DNA of 64,000 nucleotides from Syngnathus acus (lineage: Eukaryota; Chordata; Actinopteri; Syngnathiformes; Syngnathidae). Location of the stretch: contig NC_051105.1 in NCBI RefSeq assembly GCF_901709675.1, positions 7,059,104 through 7,123,103 on the forward strand, read 5' to 3'. This document shows, piece by piece, positions 1 through 12,387 of this stretch. Numbering within the stretch: position 1 is the stretch's first letter; each line of letters opens with the position of its first letter. Both the position numbers and the translations under genes were made by a program. The notes below the pieces were generated by a model that saw nothing but the letters and a program-made list of their open reading frames with translations, was not told the DNA's origin and did no database searches.

Positions 1-289
1 GTCATCCAATGAAATGCATGTATTATCAAAAATTAAACAATGTTTTACACTACGACTGTAGATGATATAATTGCATTATCTACCATCATTGGGTTTACCT
101 CTTTGTAGATAGAACAGAAAAGGGTTCAAGAACACCTGGAATACTTGCCACCTCAACACATTGTCCAAAAGTATATTTAGCTCCAAAAATCAATACGTGC
201 AGAGAATCTATATACCAATGTATATACGGCAATGCATGACATAACTTATTACGTTTTTTTTTTTCCAATTGGTTCTTGAGTGGAAAAAT

Positions 290-400
290 GATCCCTTTGA
301 TGGGCTGCCCACCAGTCGAGGGCGTACCCCGCCTCTCGCTCAAAGTCAGCTGAGATACACTCCAACTCGAAGGATGGATGGATGGATGGATGGAGAGAAT
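290..400 (+). repeat. L2-like retroposon 3' end with GGAT tail
   Basis: The stretch reads like the 3' end of a common fish L2-type element (a contracted 'ccaccagtcgagggcgtacccc' region, then 'aagtcagctgagatacactcc') and ends in a (GGAT)n run at about 371-393. Such simple tails are typical of these elements. The family name is from recall of the pattern, not a search. Confidence 0.7.
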
Positions 401-660
401 ATTTTGAAATCTTTATATCTGAATATGGAGTGAAAAGCATCATCCAGATTTGTTTTCACAAATCCACGACAGGTGAGTTTGTTTACGTTTAATTGGTTGT
501 AGTCAATGCTTCAGCGGTGCAGTGCGTCAAATAAGAGTTAATGGGGGTTTGAAATTTGCAGCAACAGTAAAGAGAAATTCATTCTATGGAACTTTGACAC
601 TTGGCGTGGACGCGCATTCAATTTGCCACCCAAAAGAACAACCGCGCATGAATAGGATAC

Positions 661-867
661 CTGCGAGTGCTTGAAGAAAGCGGAGATGCGCGTGATGTGC
701 AGGCTGAGGCATCGCGAGGCGCACCGGGCTCGGTACACGCTGGACGCCGCCGTTGCCGTGAACGAGTCGTCTTGCCTCCTCGCGCCCACGCCGCCGCTCC
801 GCGTGCTCGCCAGCACCGTAATCCACACGCACAGGGCAACGCACGCCCGCAGCTTCCCGAGGAACAT
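661..867 (-). CDS. anos1: anosmin-1 (Kallmann syndrome 1 protein), exon 1 only
   Basis: This is the first coding exon of anos1, 69 codons; the rest of the gene lies beyond the left edge. The ATG at 867-865 opens a signal peptide (basic LGKLRAC, then hydrophobic VALCVWITVLA). The segment RARCASRCLSLHITRISAFF near residues 46-65 closely matches the start of the cysteine-rich domain of vertebrate anosmin-1. The exon closes in phase 0 at CAG|GTATCC (donor 660-659). Anosmin-1 is a secreted heparan-sulfate-binding matrix protein with WAP and fibronectin III domains that acts in GnRH neuron and olfactory axon guidance; those domains are in later exons not seen here. An in-frame ATG at 975 was not chosen because it would bury the signal peptide. 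Having tbl1x as the next gene, as in human Xp22.3, supports the call. Confidence 0.88.
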
Positions 868-1330
868 GGTGCTCTCTGCTCCGCTGTACAAGAGATGCGC
901 TCCGCTATGCTCCACTCGCAGTGCTTGTTTTAAATCCCTCCGCGGTTCGCGCAGTACTGACGAGCAAAGCTGCAAGCCGGGAAACTAAACAGTGAAACTT
1001 CAATTTACACGCTGGGGAGGAGAGGGGAGGGGATGGCGAAAGAGGGCGGGGTCGCGGGCAAGCGTGTCCGGGGATTGGTGGGCCAAGTAGTGATTGACAA
1101 GCGCGCGGAGCGTGGGGCAGGTGGATTCCTGGCAGTGCGCACCCGCAGACTTGGCGATACAGTGGACCCCGGCATATTCGCGGTTTGGCATTCGCTGAAG
1201 AGAATATTAACTTAAAATAAACAATCGTTTCTTAAAGTGTGATTTCCGTTTCGTGGGACAAGTCAAAACTCACAACAAGCACCGTAGTGTTGCATGTGTG
1301 CAATTAAGGGGCGGGGCCTAAAGTGAGTGA
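868..1330 (-). promoter_or_regulatory. anos1: anos1 5' region, GC-rich with GC boxes
   Basis: The sequence upstream of the anos1 ATG is richer in CG dinucleotides than its surroundings up to about 1190. It carries Sp1-type GC boxes at 1044-1051 (GGGCGGGG) and 1308-1318 (GGGGCGGGGCC). No convincing TATA box was seen. A CpG-island promoter is inferred from composition and position; the transcription start is unknown. Confidence 0.5.
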
Positions 1331-3639
1331 AATGAGGAGCTTAGTCAACTCTGAAGAATTAAAGCTTCTAAAGTGTACCCAAATGCGAGCGCATCCAATT
1401 TTGTAAAAAAAAAAATAAAAAAAAAAGAATGAGAAAAGAATTTTTTTTTAATATTGTAAAAAAAATTATACAGCAATGACAATCAAATAGAATTAGAAAT
1501 AATTAAAAATGATCTTGGTCTTACGCTGTCCCCCAAGTAGCCAAGGCAGGCGGCAACAGCAACAATTGGAAGTTACGACAGTCAAGTGCCCGATTCCCGG
1601 TGTAAATATGGCGAGCACACTCGTCCTGTAGTTGTAAGAAGGATTGGAGGAGTGAGAAAGGAGGAAAAATGAGATTAGCATTGGAAGATCAATCAAAAAT
1701 TCATGATAAATCAAAACTAATATTTTGTCAAACTGAATTAGGATTTTATTTGACAGCAATTATGACAGCATTTGTTCTCTGAAGAGAAACAATGACTGCT
1801 GTTCTTGGGCAGTTATGTTTAGGTTTGTGTGGGACTTTTGACATTCACTCCTTAAAATGACAACTTTATTCCAATAACATTATGACTTCTCTCGTGCAAA
1901 ATACAACAGGAAGACAGTGTACTTTATTCTTTTTCCACTTTCCATTCCGCTGCCTTCATAAGTCCAAAATGGGCAACACGTGAGACCTGCTGCCATCTAC
2001 TGATGACACGCAACACACCAAAAGAAGAGCTCACAGTCTTCCCACATGGCTTTAACTTTTCCCAACATCCCAGGGAAGCCCTCTCTTCCTCCTCTTCCTC
2101 CTGTCGCTTTATGTGTTTTCCAATGGTGCATGGAAAACTATTAAAAAGCATCCTCCCGATTAAAATTCCTCAAGATGGACTCCCAACTTCTGGCACAGTT
2201 TCATCGCCTACGGTACGGAGAGAGTACGTCAGAAAAGCTCGGAAAGAAAATGCTGCCTAATTTATTAGGGCCCAACGGAGGGAGTGTTTATTTCGGAAGT
2301 TTATGAGACACTTTTGTCAGTAGAAAGAGAACTTCCCCGAGCAAACCGTGTTATTCCAATGTTGTTTTTATGAGCTTTTATAGGTAAAATGCACCCCTTC
2401 ATGAGATGTTGGCTTTAATCGCCGTGTCCCGCATTGACTTGGTCGTGCCAGATAATGTATGGAACGTGGCTAATCAAAATGGCTTACTCTATGCAACACA
2501 AATGTGAAATTCTCTGAAATGGCTTCTACAGGTTTTTTTTTTTTAAATAAATAGTTGTTATTTGGACATAGTAACCAGTAGGGTTGCCTGATGAACTGGT
2601 ACTATAAAGTTAAAACAGTACAATACCATACCTTTTTATTTTCAACTGTGGGTGAGTGCAGTTGAACAAATAATGAATAGCAATGTGCGTAGTTTTATAC
2701 TTTACAACTCAGGCTGTGGCCACTCTCACAGCAGCGCAACCCTCCTTCTGAATTCTGCAAATAATAAATCAGAGGGGGATAAGAGAAATATGTCCCTGTT
2801 TTCACACATCAATGTTTTGTGACAACTTCTATGAAGCAATATTTACTTTTGTTTAGTAGTTGAATTAAGTAATTTTTTATTTTATTTTGAGAGTTTTTTT
2901 AATCCTCCATTGCTTAATACGAATTAAAAAAATGTATGTTTATGCCATGATGTCAACCCTAATGACAACAAAATATCCAATTTTGCATTTGAGTGAACAG
3001 TAAACAAATAAAATTATAACAATTTTACTTTTTTCCCCAAACACCACTATTATTCCAAACAACTGTACGTATCTCAGAAATGCCAACCTTAGACATTCTG
3101 CGTTGCTTTCCCAGGTGGTCTGAGACAAACAGTGGAACTTTGGAGAGGGAAAGATCCCTCGCTACTCTTAAAACCATTTAAACACGGAAGTGTGTGTACC
3201 TTAAAAGCAGCATAATGGCTTAATGTGTTGCCTTATTACAGCCATGTGTGCTCAGGGGGTTTATAGCACATGCTGAAGGAAACACGTTGTCTGTGTGCGG
3301 TCCTCGTGGTCCAGACTCTCCACGCCATACCTCCATCGGCCGTGATGGTCTAGCCCGAACAGGGCTGATATTCCCTATTATAGACAACATCACAACACAA
3401 GTACAATTAAAACCTCCATAAATCAAACCATGTCCTTCGATGACACTCCTGTAAGCATTTTCCAAAGAATTTGTAAAGTTAATTTTTTGTTCTGGACTTC
3501 AGGAGTTGCCATTGTAAAACCTTGATTAACAGTGCAGATAATATTTTATGTAAAACATTGTTAACCTTAACCATGATATAACAAAAATACAGCAAAACAA
3601 CTCATCCTTGAAGATGTCAATTTGTTGTGATATACGTAC

Positions 3640-4269
3640 ACAGTACCGGTGCGCCCAATACTACGCAGTTAGCGTTAGGCCTCGCGCGACTCGCGTGACG
3701 TCATCATTCTGTCACTTGTTGTAACTTGTCTAGACTAGTAGCGCTGTATGGCTTGCAGCAGCGTGCCGCAAAGATGTCGCGGCATTTTAAATCAGGTCAT
3801 GTATGACATATTTGACATATTTTTCTGTAGGGCCCCCTAGAGTTCTGAACCGGCTCTATACATACAGTTGATGGATTGCTAACTAGCTAGATAGCGTAAG
3901 TGACCTTCATAATATAATACTTGTGCGACTTGACTACACCCATGTCTCTAATCTCTCATCATGCACTTGCAGCAAAACAACAGGCCAACGCTTGCTTGCA
4001 GACGACTTCAAAGACTTTTACGTCAGTGGTGGGCCAACGCACTTGGCATCATCAAAATGATTTCGTCTAAAGAGGCTTTGGATTCCAATCTCGTGAGTGA
4101 TAGTAATTGTGAGAATGACGCTCGAGGCCAATCAGCCGTCGTCGACACTAAATTAAAAAGATCCACTTCTTCCATTAATGCCGCAGATAACATCTGGAAT
4201 CGACAAGTTTGCACTCATGAAGCTTTCATCGCAAGCCAAGTCGGGAAAAGTCACATGCAAGACATAGTT
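3640..4269 (+). other. candidate unannotated two-exon transcript
   Basis: A CG-rich patch with a palindromic CRE (TGACGTCA, 3696-3703) is followed by a perfect donor, C|GTAAGT, at 3896. After 77 bp comes a pyrimidine-rich stretch and an acceptor, ttgcag, ending at 3972. The second putative exon, 3973-4269, is 297 bp, open throughout in one frame, and ends at T|GTACGT. The upstream exon has an in-frame stop at 3884-3886, so any protein would start at the ATG near 4057 (MISSKEALDS...). I recognise no domain. It may be a non-coding RNA, a lineage-specific gene or chance; splice sites this good do occur by chance. Confidence 0.25.
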
Positions 4270-5304
4270 GTACGTGTTTGGATTCCCTTATTATTCACTT
4301 GTCTGTCAAATAATAAAATTATTACAGGGCAACCTCCTCTTAGGACTCGCACATCAGAATTTGGCCACCCAAAAAAACTGAACCTCTATGTAATGCCACC
4401 TACGTCATATATATTTTTTGTTTTTTGTTTGTTTTATCATGATTGGCTCCTTTTTACATCTGACGAGAAATATTAACATGTAAGATATATGTATCATCTC
4501 ATGACTTTCTCATTACTGTTTCAAAGGTTTTACCCTAAAACAGTTGTTCACTTTAAGATAGTTTCAAAATGTCCAAATCAAAACATTGTCTGTACATGAT
4601 GGCCACAAACTGATTGTTTGTGGGGGGGGGGGGGAATTACAACTACAAGCAAATCAGAGGTAGACCAGTTTCCTGTAGAAGATTGGGTTTGACCTCAGAA
4701 ATTCAAAGTTATTCCTTCTTATTTATAACACGGCTCCAACCGAGAGAATCACATCATTGAACAAGCGTCAGACTTGCAAATAGAGCTCCATTATAAACAT
4801 ATAAGTGCTGATTTAGTCCATTTGCTCTACCTCTTTAGCTCATTCATGTTTCTGAAGCTGTGCTCTGCTATCCTTTCAGGTGAACCGTGAGTGTCAGGAT
4901 GTGTCCTGGAATTATCCAAATATTGTGACTCCTTTTCACAGCTTTAGATAGGCTGTCTGCCCGCACAGCTGCTCTTTTGTCCATTCACTTTTTTTTTTTT
5001 TTTTATACTAGGATATTTGTCTTGCCCATGAGGCTGGAAAAATACACTCGTCATGGACAAACTCCATTTGAGGTCAGTATGGACTTTCTCTCCTTGTCCA
5101 TCTAGCATAACAATGTGGCTTTGTGAAACCATGTGGTCATTACCTGGTTTTTACAAAGAAAAACATCCGCACTTTATTGTTAAAGCTATATTGTGCCTTA
5201 AATTGACACAGTGATGGTCTACTGGCAGTTCACTATTCCACAGTAGTTATTGAGCCAAATGTTATGGCATACATTATATATGATGTGGAATATTATTGGC
5301 TGCA

Positions 5305-5465
5305 GGTTGGCTTTGTGGTTCACACTTACATTGACACCTATGGACAATTTAGAGTCTTCAGTGAACCAGACATGCATGGCGAGCATGCAACCCAAGCAGG
5401 AAGGCCTCATCTGGGATTCAAACCCGGAACCTCAGAACTGTGATGCAGAACGGAAACATTTCTAA
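5305..5465 (+). repeat. L2-like interspersed repeat fragment
   Basis: It contains the hallmark 'cctatggacaatttagagtc' followed by 'ttcagtgaacc', 'catgcatg', and later 'gggattcaaacccggaacc' plus 'tcagaactgtgatgcagac'-like text. Together these define a very common fish L2-type repeat. The copy is diverged and has internal deletions. Confidence 0.75.
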
Positions 5466-5769
5466 AATATCTAATTTGCTGAAGTTTTATAATTATTATG
5501 ATAAAAAATATTAATGTGAGGACACAGATTATAGTAATAATTGTCAATGACTGGTGATTATCAACAATGACATCTCTGTTTACAACATTCCTAGGAAACC
5601 ACAATGTCCCACCGCTACATTTTTAAAACATGGCTGTGGGCTTCTCATGTAGTCCTTGGGGGGTACCATGTCGGTGATCAATAATCTAGGAGGGGAAATC
5701 TAAAGTAAAGATATATATACCACACATGAGGAGGTCAGGATATTTAAATATGTGAAGTACAGTATTCTG

Positions 5770-5784
5770 CCGCCAGATGGCACT
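5770..5784 (+). promoter_or_regulatory. CTCF-like motif
   Basis: CCGCCAGATGGCACT fits the CTCF core pattern (CCRSYAGRKGGCRSY). It lies in the anos1-tbl1x gap. Occupancy is inferred only. Confidence 0.4.
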
Positions 5785-6032
5785 GTGACCACAGGAAAAG
5801 AAATCATTAATGATTTCTCGCACAAACGCGCGTACACGTTTTCCAGCGGATGATCCAGTCTTAACTCAACAATGGATATGTAACAGTTTTTTTCTATTTT
5901 GAAGCAAACAACACCGATGGAAAATGGAACACATTTTAATATGTGCGTTATCCGGTGCCGTTTCCTTCTTGTCTTAACACTTTTTTTTCCCACCAACTGT
6001 TATCCTAGAGCGTTATTTTTTTGAAAGTCCAA

Positions 6033-6525
6033 CATTAATTTTCTATAGCACTTGCAAGGTCACGGGTTAGACAGAGCCGATCCCTGGTGATTTGGGACAA
6101 AAGGTGGTGTACACTTGCAAACCAATCACAGGGGTCAAAACATTCAGTCCTGTGGACAATTTAAAACATGGGTGTCAAACTCAAGGCCCAAACACCCAGA
6201 TGTGGCCCATCAGATCATTTGATGTGGCCCATTAAGGAAATAAAATGGTTGGTTTGTTATTAAAAATAAATAATCAAATGTACAGGAAATGTTTATGTAA
6301 AAATATGATGAGGTGATTATACAACTGACATATATACATTTATAATGTTTTCACAGGCGTACTGATTCACTGAGGGAAAACGTACCTTGAATGTGGATTG
6401 CAGCCAAAATGAGTTTAACACCCTCCTAATTTAGTCTTCAATGAACCAGCATGCATGTTTTTGAAATGTGGGAGGAAGCCAATGTACCCAGAGGCCAGTG
6501 AGCTCCCCTTCAGTGACTCACAGTG
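6033..6525 (+). repeat. L2-like repeat split by a hAT-like insertion
   Basis: The left part (6033-6163) has the diverged 'gcaaggtcacgggt' and 'accaatcacaggg' segments and ends at 'gtggacaattta'. The right part resumes at 6428 with 'aatttagtcttcaatgaacc', 'catgcatgtttttgaaatgtg' and 'gggaggaagcc'. Joined, the two halves follow the usual order of the fish L2-type element also seen at 5305-5465. Confidence 0.7.
6164..6427. mobile_element. non-autonomous hAT-like element (~260 bp)
   Basis: The left end reads GGGTGTCAAACTCAAGGCCC and the right end is the inverse of GGGTGTTAAACTCA, giving terminal inverted repeats. The insert is flanked by AATTTA on both sides (6158-6163 and 6428-6433), the core of an 8-bp target duplication as hAT elements make (AATTTAAA / AATTTAGT, 6 of 8). 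The inside has 'gatgtggccc' text typical of this fish family and no coding capacity. Confidence 0.7.
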
Positions 6526-8015
6526 AGTAATCATCAGATTCATTTTTGTGGAGGTGAATGCCATTTTTTAAACTACATATACGTATATCCTCCATTTCTG
6601 TGACTATCGGCGTAACCTTAAGGTCAGTGCAGGGTGAATATGTTTGTGTCACAATGATATGTTTGTCTGGCTAAATGGAGTCCCATTACACAGCATTATG
6701 GCATCCTGACAAAGCAAGGAAGCAGCCTTCCCCCAACTATTATCACTTCTATATACAGTGTAAAAAAAAAAAAAAAAAAATGTGTGGGGGCTGGGTGATT
6801 CATGTAACAACCTGGTTTCAACTGAACCAACTGAACTTAGCACCATTAACAGCGACACAAAAGAACGACTTGATGGATCGAGATGTCATCATCCGATTCA
6901 ATTATTCATTGAATACACGGTGAAAGCTTTGCCGAGCAGGAACATATCGAGGTTATGACTCACACAATGGTCTCCATGGAAACGCTTCTGTGATGATTGG
7001 TGTAACATGGACCCTTGAGGAGAGGAATGAGAGGTTCTGGCTGGGAATGAATCCCACAAACCAAATGCGCTGTGAATGAATACCAGTTTTAAAAGAAGAT
7101 CACACAGTATTAAAATCGTCATCAGTGTTCATTAGTGAGCTTAAAAGGTACAAGGTGACGTTTAAGCCTATGAACGCCGTGTTTTCTTTTTCAGCTACGC
7201 CATGGGGCTGCTGTTCTGTATTTTTGACTGCATGTGTGCTAAAGAGGCAAGAATCCTCTCTAGAAGACACAAAGCATATTGCCCACTTTTATCAGCTTCA
7301 GGACAATAAAAGACACATTTTCCCATGATTATGTCGCTCAAATATAATTAATTATTCCATTCCCGTTTCAAATTGTTGCCACCATAACACATCAGTGCTA
7401 ACTGTCATGTAAAATGAGCAAAGCAGCATAAAACCGAGGGATGGATAAATCATTTTGTTAGTTGTAGTTAACTTCCAAAGTGGTCTCACACCTTGGTGTG
7501 TTCCTTTTCTTATCAAGTGTAGTTTCATGAAAACATTTAGTTTTGGCAGTAAGGCCAAGTTAAACGTAAATAAAGACAAGGCTGAGGATGAAAATAGCAG
7601 CCGCCTCAGGGGGAATTCCGACAGAGCGATTTAAAAGTCACTGTAAGAAGAAAACATTGTAAAGTCATCGGCTGCCATTGTAGCGCAGGGAGGCCCTCGT
7701 TTGGCCAGGTCACCAACCCTTGACCTCTGTCCTCGACCCTGGAATCTCTGACATCTGTCAGCTTTTTCCCGCCTTCTTCTACACCCTAACCCTCCCCCCT
7801 GTGCTGTCAAAGGAATTTGATTACCGCAGGGTTGAGGGGCGGGGAAGAATGTGGCTTCCTCGTATGAGGGAAAAAAAAGGCGGGGTGGGGAGCCTTTTTC
7901 AAGTCCTCCGAGGGCCATACTACTTAACCTAATAACAGAATTGCCAAGGTTGTTTTTTACTTACTGTACCAAAAAAAAAAAAAAAAAAAGCATGCAGCGG
8001 AAAAGTATAATGCCA

Positions 8016-8062
8016 GATCACATGGTAGTGGCACATCATGTGCTTCCAGTTAATCCCTCTGC
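8016..8062 (+). repeat. distal copy of the gpr143-promoter E-box element
   Basis: These 47 bases match 38865-38915, just upstream of gpr143, at 44 aligned positions with 3 mismatches and one 4-base gap. Both copies carry TCACATG and an M-box-like TCATGTGCT. An A19 tract lies about 25 bp to the left. The copy is either a dispersed repeat or a duplicated regulatory element. Confidence 0.7.
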
Positions 8063-11039
8063 CGCAGCACATACGCCCACTGGAACCCACTCGACATTGC
8101 AGTAGGTACACATTTAATCAGAACCAATACATTGCCTTTCTCCAATAATGGTCATAGGGGATTTTATTTCACGTATAAATATTGGTATCATTATTATTTG
8201 TGGTCAAGCGGAAAGATGCGTAGGCTCTCCTCAAATGGCTTCAATCCTTTGTCATTTTTATTCCCCGGCTTGCCCATACTCCACATGTCTACAAAATATG
8301 GTGAATAATTTACAGTATATCTGATAGGCCTTTTTTTCAAGGCCCTGAATTCCGTTTCACTTAATAACCTGAACTCTGATAGACGTGTCTACCATGAAAA
8401 AAAACCTCAAGAATTCAAGATGTAGAAAGTCTGCCGTTCTATTTTAACAAGGCCATTATTGGCTCATTGAAATTGTGCTTCAAATTTGAAATTGTGCTTT
8501 GTTTATTATTACGCTGCTTCGCAAGCTAGTTCGCTGTACGACATTCGTAGCCTTGACACCTTCCATGTCAATTGTAGACTAAAAACTCACGACTCGTAGT
8601 TCTATAAAAAATGATATTTGGTGTGCCAATTGACGGGCATAAGTGCACGAAGATTACTTCATTTGAATTTACGTGCACGTATGAAACACTCTCTTGGGCC
8701 ATATAAGGCCCACGAGCCATATGTTCCTCACCCTCGAACAAAACAATGGAAATGAGCTCCCTTCAAAATAGCTCGTTATATAAGAAGTGAGCATGTTTGC
8801 CACAACCCTTTCTCTTTCCTTTGCTATTGTAAAATAATCTGGCTATTTTTCCCCGCACTCGGCTTGGCTTTGTGTGGAAAATGAGTGTGTGTGCGCTATG
8901 ACATAACAGTGCGCCACAGAAACCGTGTCTAGCCGCTGGAGATGGGAGCAGCAGGGGGGAGGGGAGCTGTCGTACATTGTGTACACAAAGCTCACTCTCT
9001 GCTCACTCTCCGATGAATGGCGTCCACACACACAAATACTGAATCGTGAACAGACCCACTCTCATTGCACTCCAAACAGAGGCAACCCAATCCAACGTCA
9101 ATGGACGAAATGAGGAACAGGCATCACCACACTGGATTTTCAACCCCCCCACCAACGCCTTCCCTTCCTGGCCCTAATAGCTCCATAACTGTCTAGCACC
9201 ACCCTTCCCCCATCCTTCCATATCACCATTGCTCCCCAGTGCTGTCTAGAGAGGTCATGTGACCTTCATCAGCTTCCCCTCAGTGGGGGTGGGGAGGCAC
9301 ATTGAACCTGTTCTTTGTTAGGAGGTCAGCCCAGACTCTGGCAGGAAGTGCTCCAACCGTAAGCCACCTCATAGAGGCGCACATCACATATTTCAAGGGT
9401 GGGGGAGGTGTGCCACGCGTGGATTCTGTGTAGATTTAGGGAAGTCATGCATGCGAGTTGAGTAATAAAAGTTTGATCGTTTCAAAAAGCAAGTGTCAAA
9501 ACAAAATGATGATGACGTAAGATGAGGAACCGGTTGAACGGTAAATGTCAAGGAAATTATTCAGTTACTTTTGGGAAATTGGCATTTTCCCAGAGGTCAT
9601 ACCACAGCAGAATATTTAAAATGCAAATACTAATATCAAATATTAAGTATGTCCACTATGGTTCATGTAAGAGCTGAGCAAGAAGTTGGTTTGTAATGCA
9701 AGCTCAGATTTGATGAAAACAAAATGTATGTAAAATTTTCTTTATTTAAACACTTTTTCAGTTCAAAGAAATATTCATTCCTATGAATTATATTGAATGT
9801 ATAGGAGATCAATAAATTATTATTATGATGAAATAAATGTACTCATATGTGGATAATGTTTATAAGTGCAATCAAATTTAAATGTTATTTCCGTTACTAA
9901 AAATGGCCTTGCAATTAGCCATGTGTCGTCGTCATTTATATCGTAATACATATTTATTTGTGTGGAGCTAAATAGAAATATATCTAAATAATCAAATACA
10001 TAAACAGACAGTGCTTAAAAGCAATTTAATACTTTTTTTTAAGTTGAACTACAAGTTATTATTTAGTAAATGTCTTTCAACCAGTAGTTTGAGCATTGAT
10101 TTACAGTGCAGGGGCTAGACTTTTCATACAATCATAAACTTAAATTTGCTAGGGCAGAATTGTGTATACAGCTGTTGTAATGGACTACTATATAAATATA
10201 CCTTATGAAGTGGCCATTTGTTTTTATTCTACAGGCCATTAATAGTTTAGTTGTGAAACAAATCCATTTATTTTGTGCACGTTTTTGCATCCACCTTAAG
10301 GAAAAATATAGGCTGTTACTTTTTTTAGCAGACAACAATAAACTTGTACGCCGGAAGTCCTAAGACCAGAAAAAAAATATTGTTAGTGTTGGTCTTTTCA
10401 TGCGTATAAATAAAGAATAAAACGTGGCATTTCCGTTTTAAGCAGTGTGACACAAAAAGGCTATTCAGTGAATGCCAGGCTGTGTTGTAGTGGGTCTTAG
10501 CTGGTGTTGTCATTATGGTTGCCATCTCATATTTTGTGTAGTACGGTCGGCCCCAGAACTGCCTGTGGCTTAGTGCAAACAATAGAGAAGAGTTGAAATG
10601 TGTTTCACTCCCACTCAAGTTGACTTTTTTCATTTTCATGTGACAATATTCAAGACTTAGATGACAATCCCAATAGGAATAAGAAGCTGAAATTTATCTT
10701 TGCCTTTTGTGAAGATAAAAGTACTGGTGTCCTCCAAAGCACACTGCCAAGCTCCTTATAGTTTGAAGAAGGGGCGGGAAACTGCTTTAATCCCAAAGCT
10801 CTTATAGCTCAAGGCATCACTATTAGTTGGATATAGTGTATTTCCACGACAGCCATTTTAATGTGAAACATACAAAGAAAATGGGGTGAAGTTATTGCGC
10901 GCATTTTGTCGTAATTACGGTAACCAAAGGAATGTGTCACACTAGTGTAGAGCCGTAATGATGTCAACTTGTTATTTACTTTCCAAATCTGAATGACTGG
11001 GCAAGGCGAAAGGAGAATTAATCAAGCGCCGGGTTGACC

Positions 11040-11499
11040 AGGCAGGCGAAAAAGAGTAGCCGCGGCCATGGGGGAGGGGAACTTCGCCTCTAGGCCTGCT
11101 AACATGCTCGACTGTACCGTATAGCACACAGTAGTAATACACTCAAAACCAATTTAAACGATCACATTTCATACTCTGCTTTATTTACGTGTGCGGAGCG
11201 CCGAATATCGTTGCGAGGTCCACGTAACCGCGAGTGTCTTTGTGGTGAAGTAAGCAGCCGCATTGGAAGCTTGATGCTTGTTTCATAAAAACACAAACAT
11301 GGCCGCTGTGAGAGATACGAGGTCTAAAATGGCAGACAGACGTAATTAATTACATTCTTATATGTGCGTTCAATATTCAGGTTTAAGGTCAGTTCGAAGC
11401 AACCTCCCATCCCCCACTTCGCTCTCTCTCCCTTGTTGTATTCAAAGGTCTCTCCACCACTGGCGTTGAGCGCCTGCTTGCTGCTGTCTCTTTTCGCGT
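11040..11499 (+). promoter_or_regulatory. tbl1x: GC-rich promoter region of tbl1x
   Basis: This stretch and the following 300 bp are locally rich in CG dinucleotides and GC-rich blocks (for example 'agccgcggccatggggg' near 11060) in an AT-rich neighbourhood. It lies directly before the probable first exon of tbl1x and contains no other gene. A CpG-island type promoter is inferred; the start site is not fixed by the sequence. Confidence 0.5.
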
Positions 11500-11811
11500 C
11501 CCCCCTCCCTCGTCCTCAGTGAACGGCGAACTCCTCCGTAGTAGCCCGCAGTGGCGACACGCTAACTCGGCTTTTATTATTATTTTTTTTCTTTACGCCC
11601 CCCTCCCCCACTACCGGGGACGTAGCCGAGTTGGCACCCCCACCCCGACAAAAAAAAAAAAAATACACCAGCGGTCGGAATTTGAAATATGACGCTGAGT
11701 AAAATGGGAGGAAAGTCGTCGCTAGCTTGTTGAAGTTGGGAGAATATCCTTGTGGAAGAGGCGGCGGCGGCGGCGGTGGACACCACGAGTTCACTCTCGT
11801 AATATCGAAAG
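11500..11811 (+). other. tbl1x: probable non-coding first exon of tbl1x
   Basis: The stretch is GC-rich, includes (CGG)n near 11760-11776, and ends at AAAG|GTACGC (donor at 11812). The coding exon of tbl1x at 26572 begins with an acceptor plus 48 bp of untranslated sequence, so at least one upstream exon is required, and this is the best placed candidate. It holds a short upstream ORF (ATG 11689 to TGA 11733, 14 codons). The 5' boundary is arbitrary, and the link to tbl1x is inference that RNA data would settle. Confidence 0.45.
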
Positions 11812-12387
11812 GTACGCTTCCAAGTTGCTCTTTGAAATAAAAACTACAAGGTGGGATCGCGTTTATTGTTGTTGTGGGGGAAGAAATGAGTGCATATGGC
11901 GCTGAACGTGGATGAGTGTGAGCTACCGGCTCATATCCCCATTGACTCTACACGTGTGTTGAAATTCCTGCCTGTCCCCCTTTAATTTCCCCAATTTTAA
12001 ATCTGTATTATCCCCGTGTGCCTCTTTGTTTCTAACTGTTTCCCCACGGTGGTGTTTACACGCGTTTCCGATCCTCCATTGACGCACAAAAACAAGTTTT
12101 AAGAGGGTTTTTTGCTTATTTTGACAAAGGACAACAATAAGTACTTTAGCTTGAAAATCACAATACTTCTTTTACTAACCTACTTTTGAGTCTCTTTGCT
12201 CTCCTATTATTTAATTTTGTAAATATTTATATTGAAATGCAGACTTGGGAGACACTTGAGTGGGGGATGGGATTGCCATTCAACTGTACTATAGGTTGCT
12301 TCTCGGTTTTCAAGTAACTGTTCATGTTACTGTACATACATCTAATGTTACCCCTCCCAAATGACTGGGTGTAAACTCCCAAGTGGT

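Larger units (their letters stand above)
1331..11039. other. anos1-tbl1x intergenic region, no confident protein gene
   Basis: The two flanking genes are divergent, so this gap holds both upstream regions. I see AT-rich unique DNA, homopolymer tracts (for example A18 near 6763 and A19 near 7971), L2-like and hAT-like fragments, a possible spliced unit at 3640-4269, and one copy of an E-box element at 8016-8062. No open frame here resembles a known protein. Confidence 0.7.

Noticed and set aside
371-393. (GGAT)n direct repeats as a CRISPR-like array
   Set aside because: A 4-bp simple repeat with no spacers, sitting at the end of an L2-like element in a vertebrate genome.
868-975. Upstream in-frame ATG (975) that would extend anos1 by 36 codons
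   Set aside because: It would bury a clear signal peptide, and the added sequence (MQLCSSVLREP...) matches nothing in anosmin-1. The ATG at 867 fits the family.
7970-7990. Poly(A) run as the tail of a processed retrogene
   Set aside because: No spliced coding sequence precedes it on either strand. Similar A/T runs occur throughout the window without genes.
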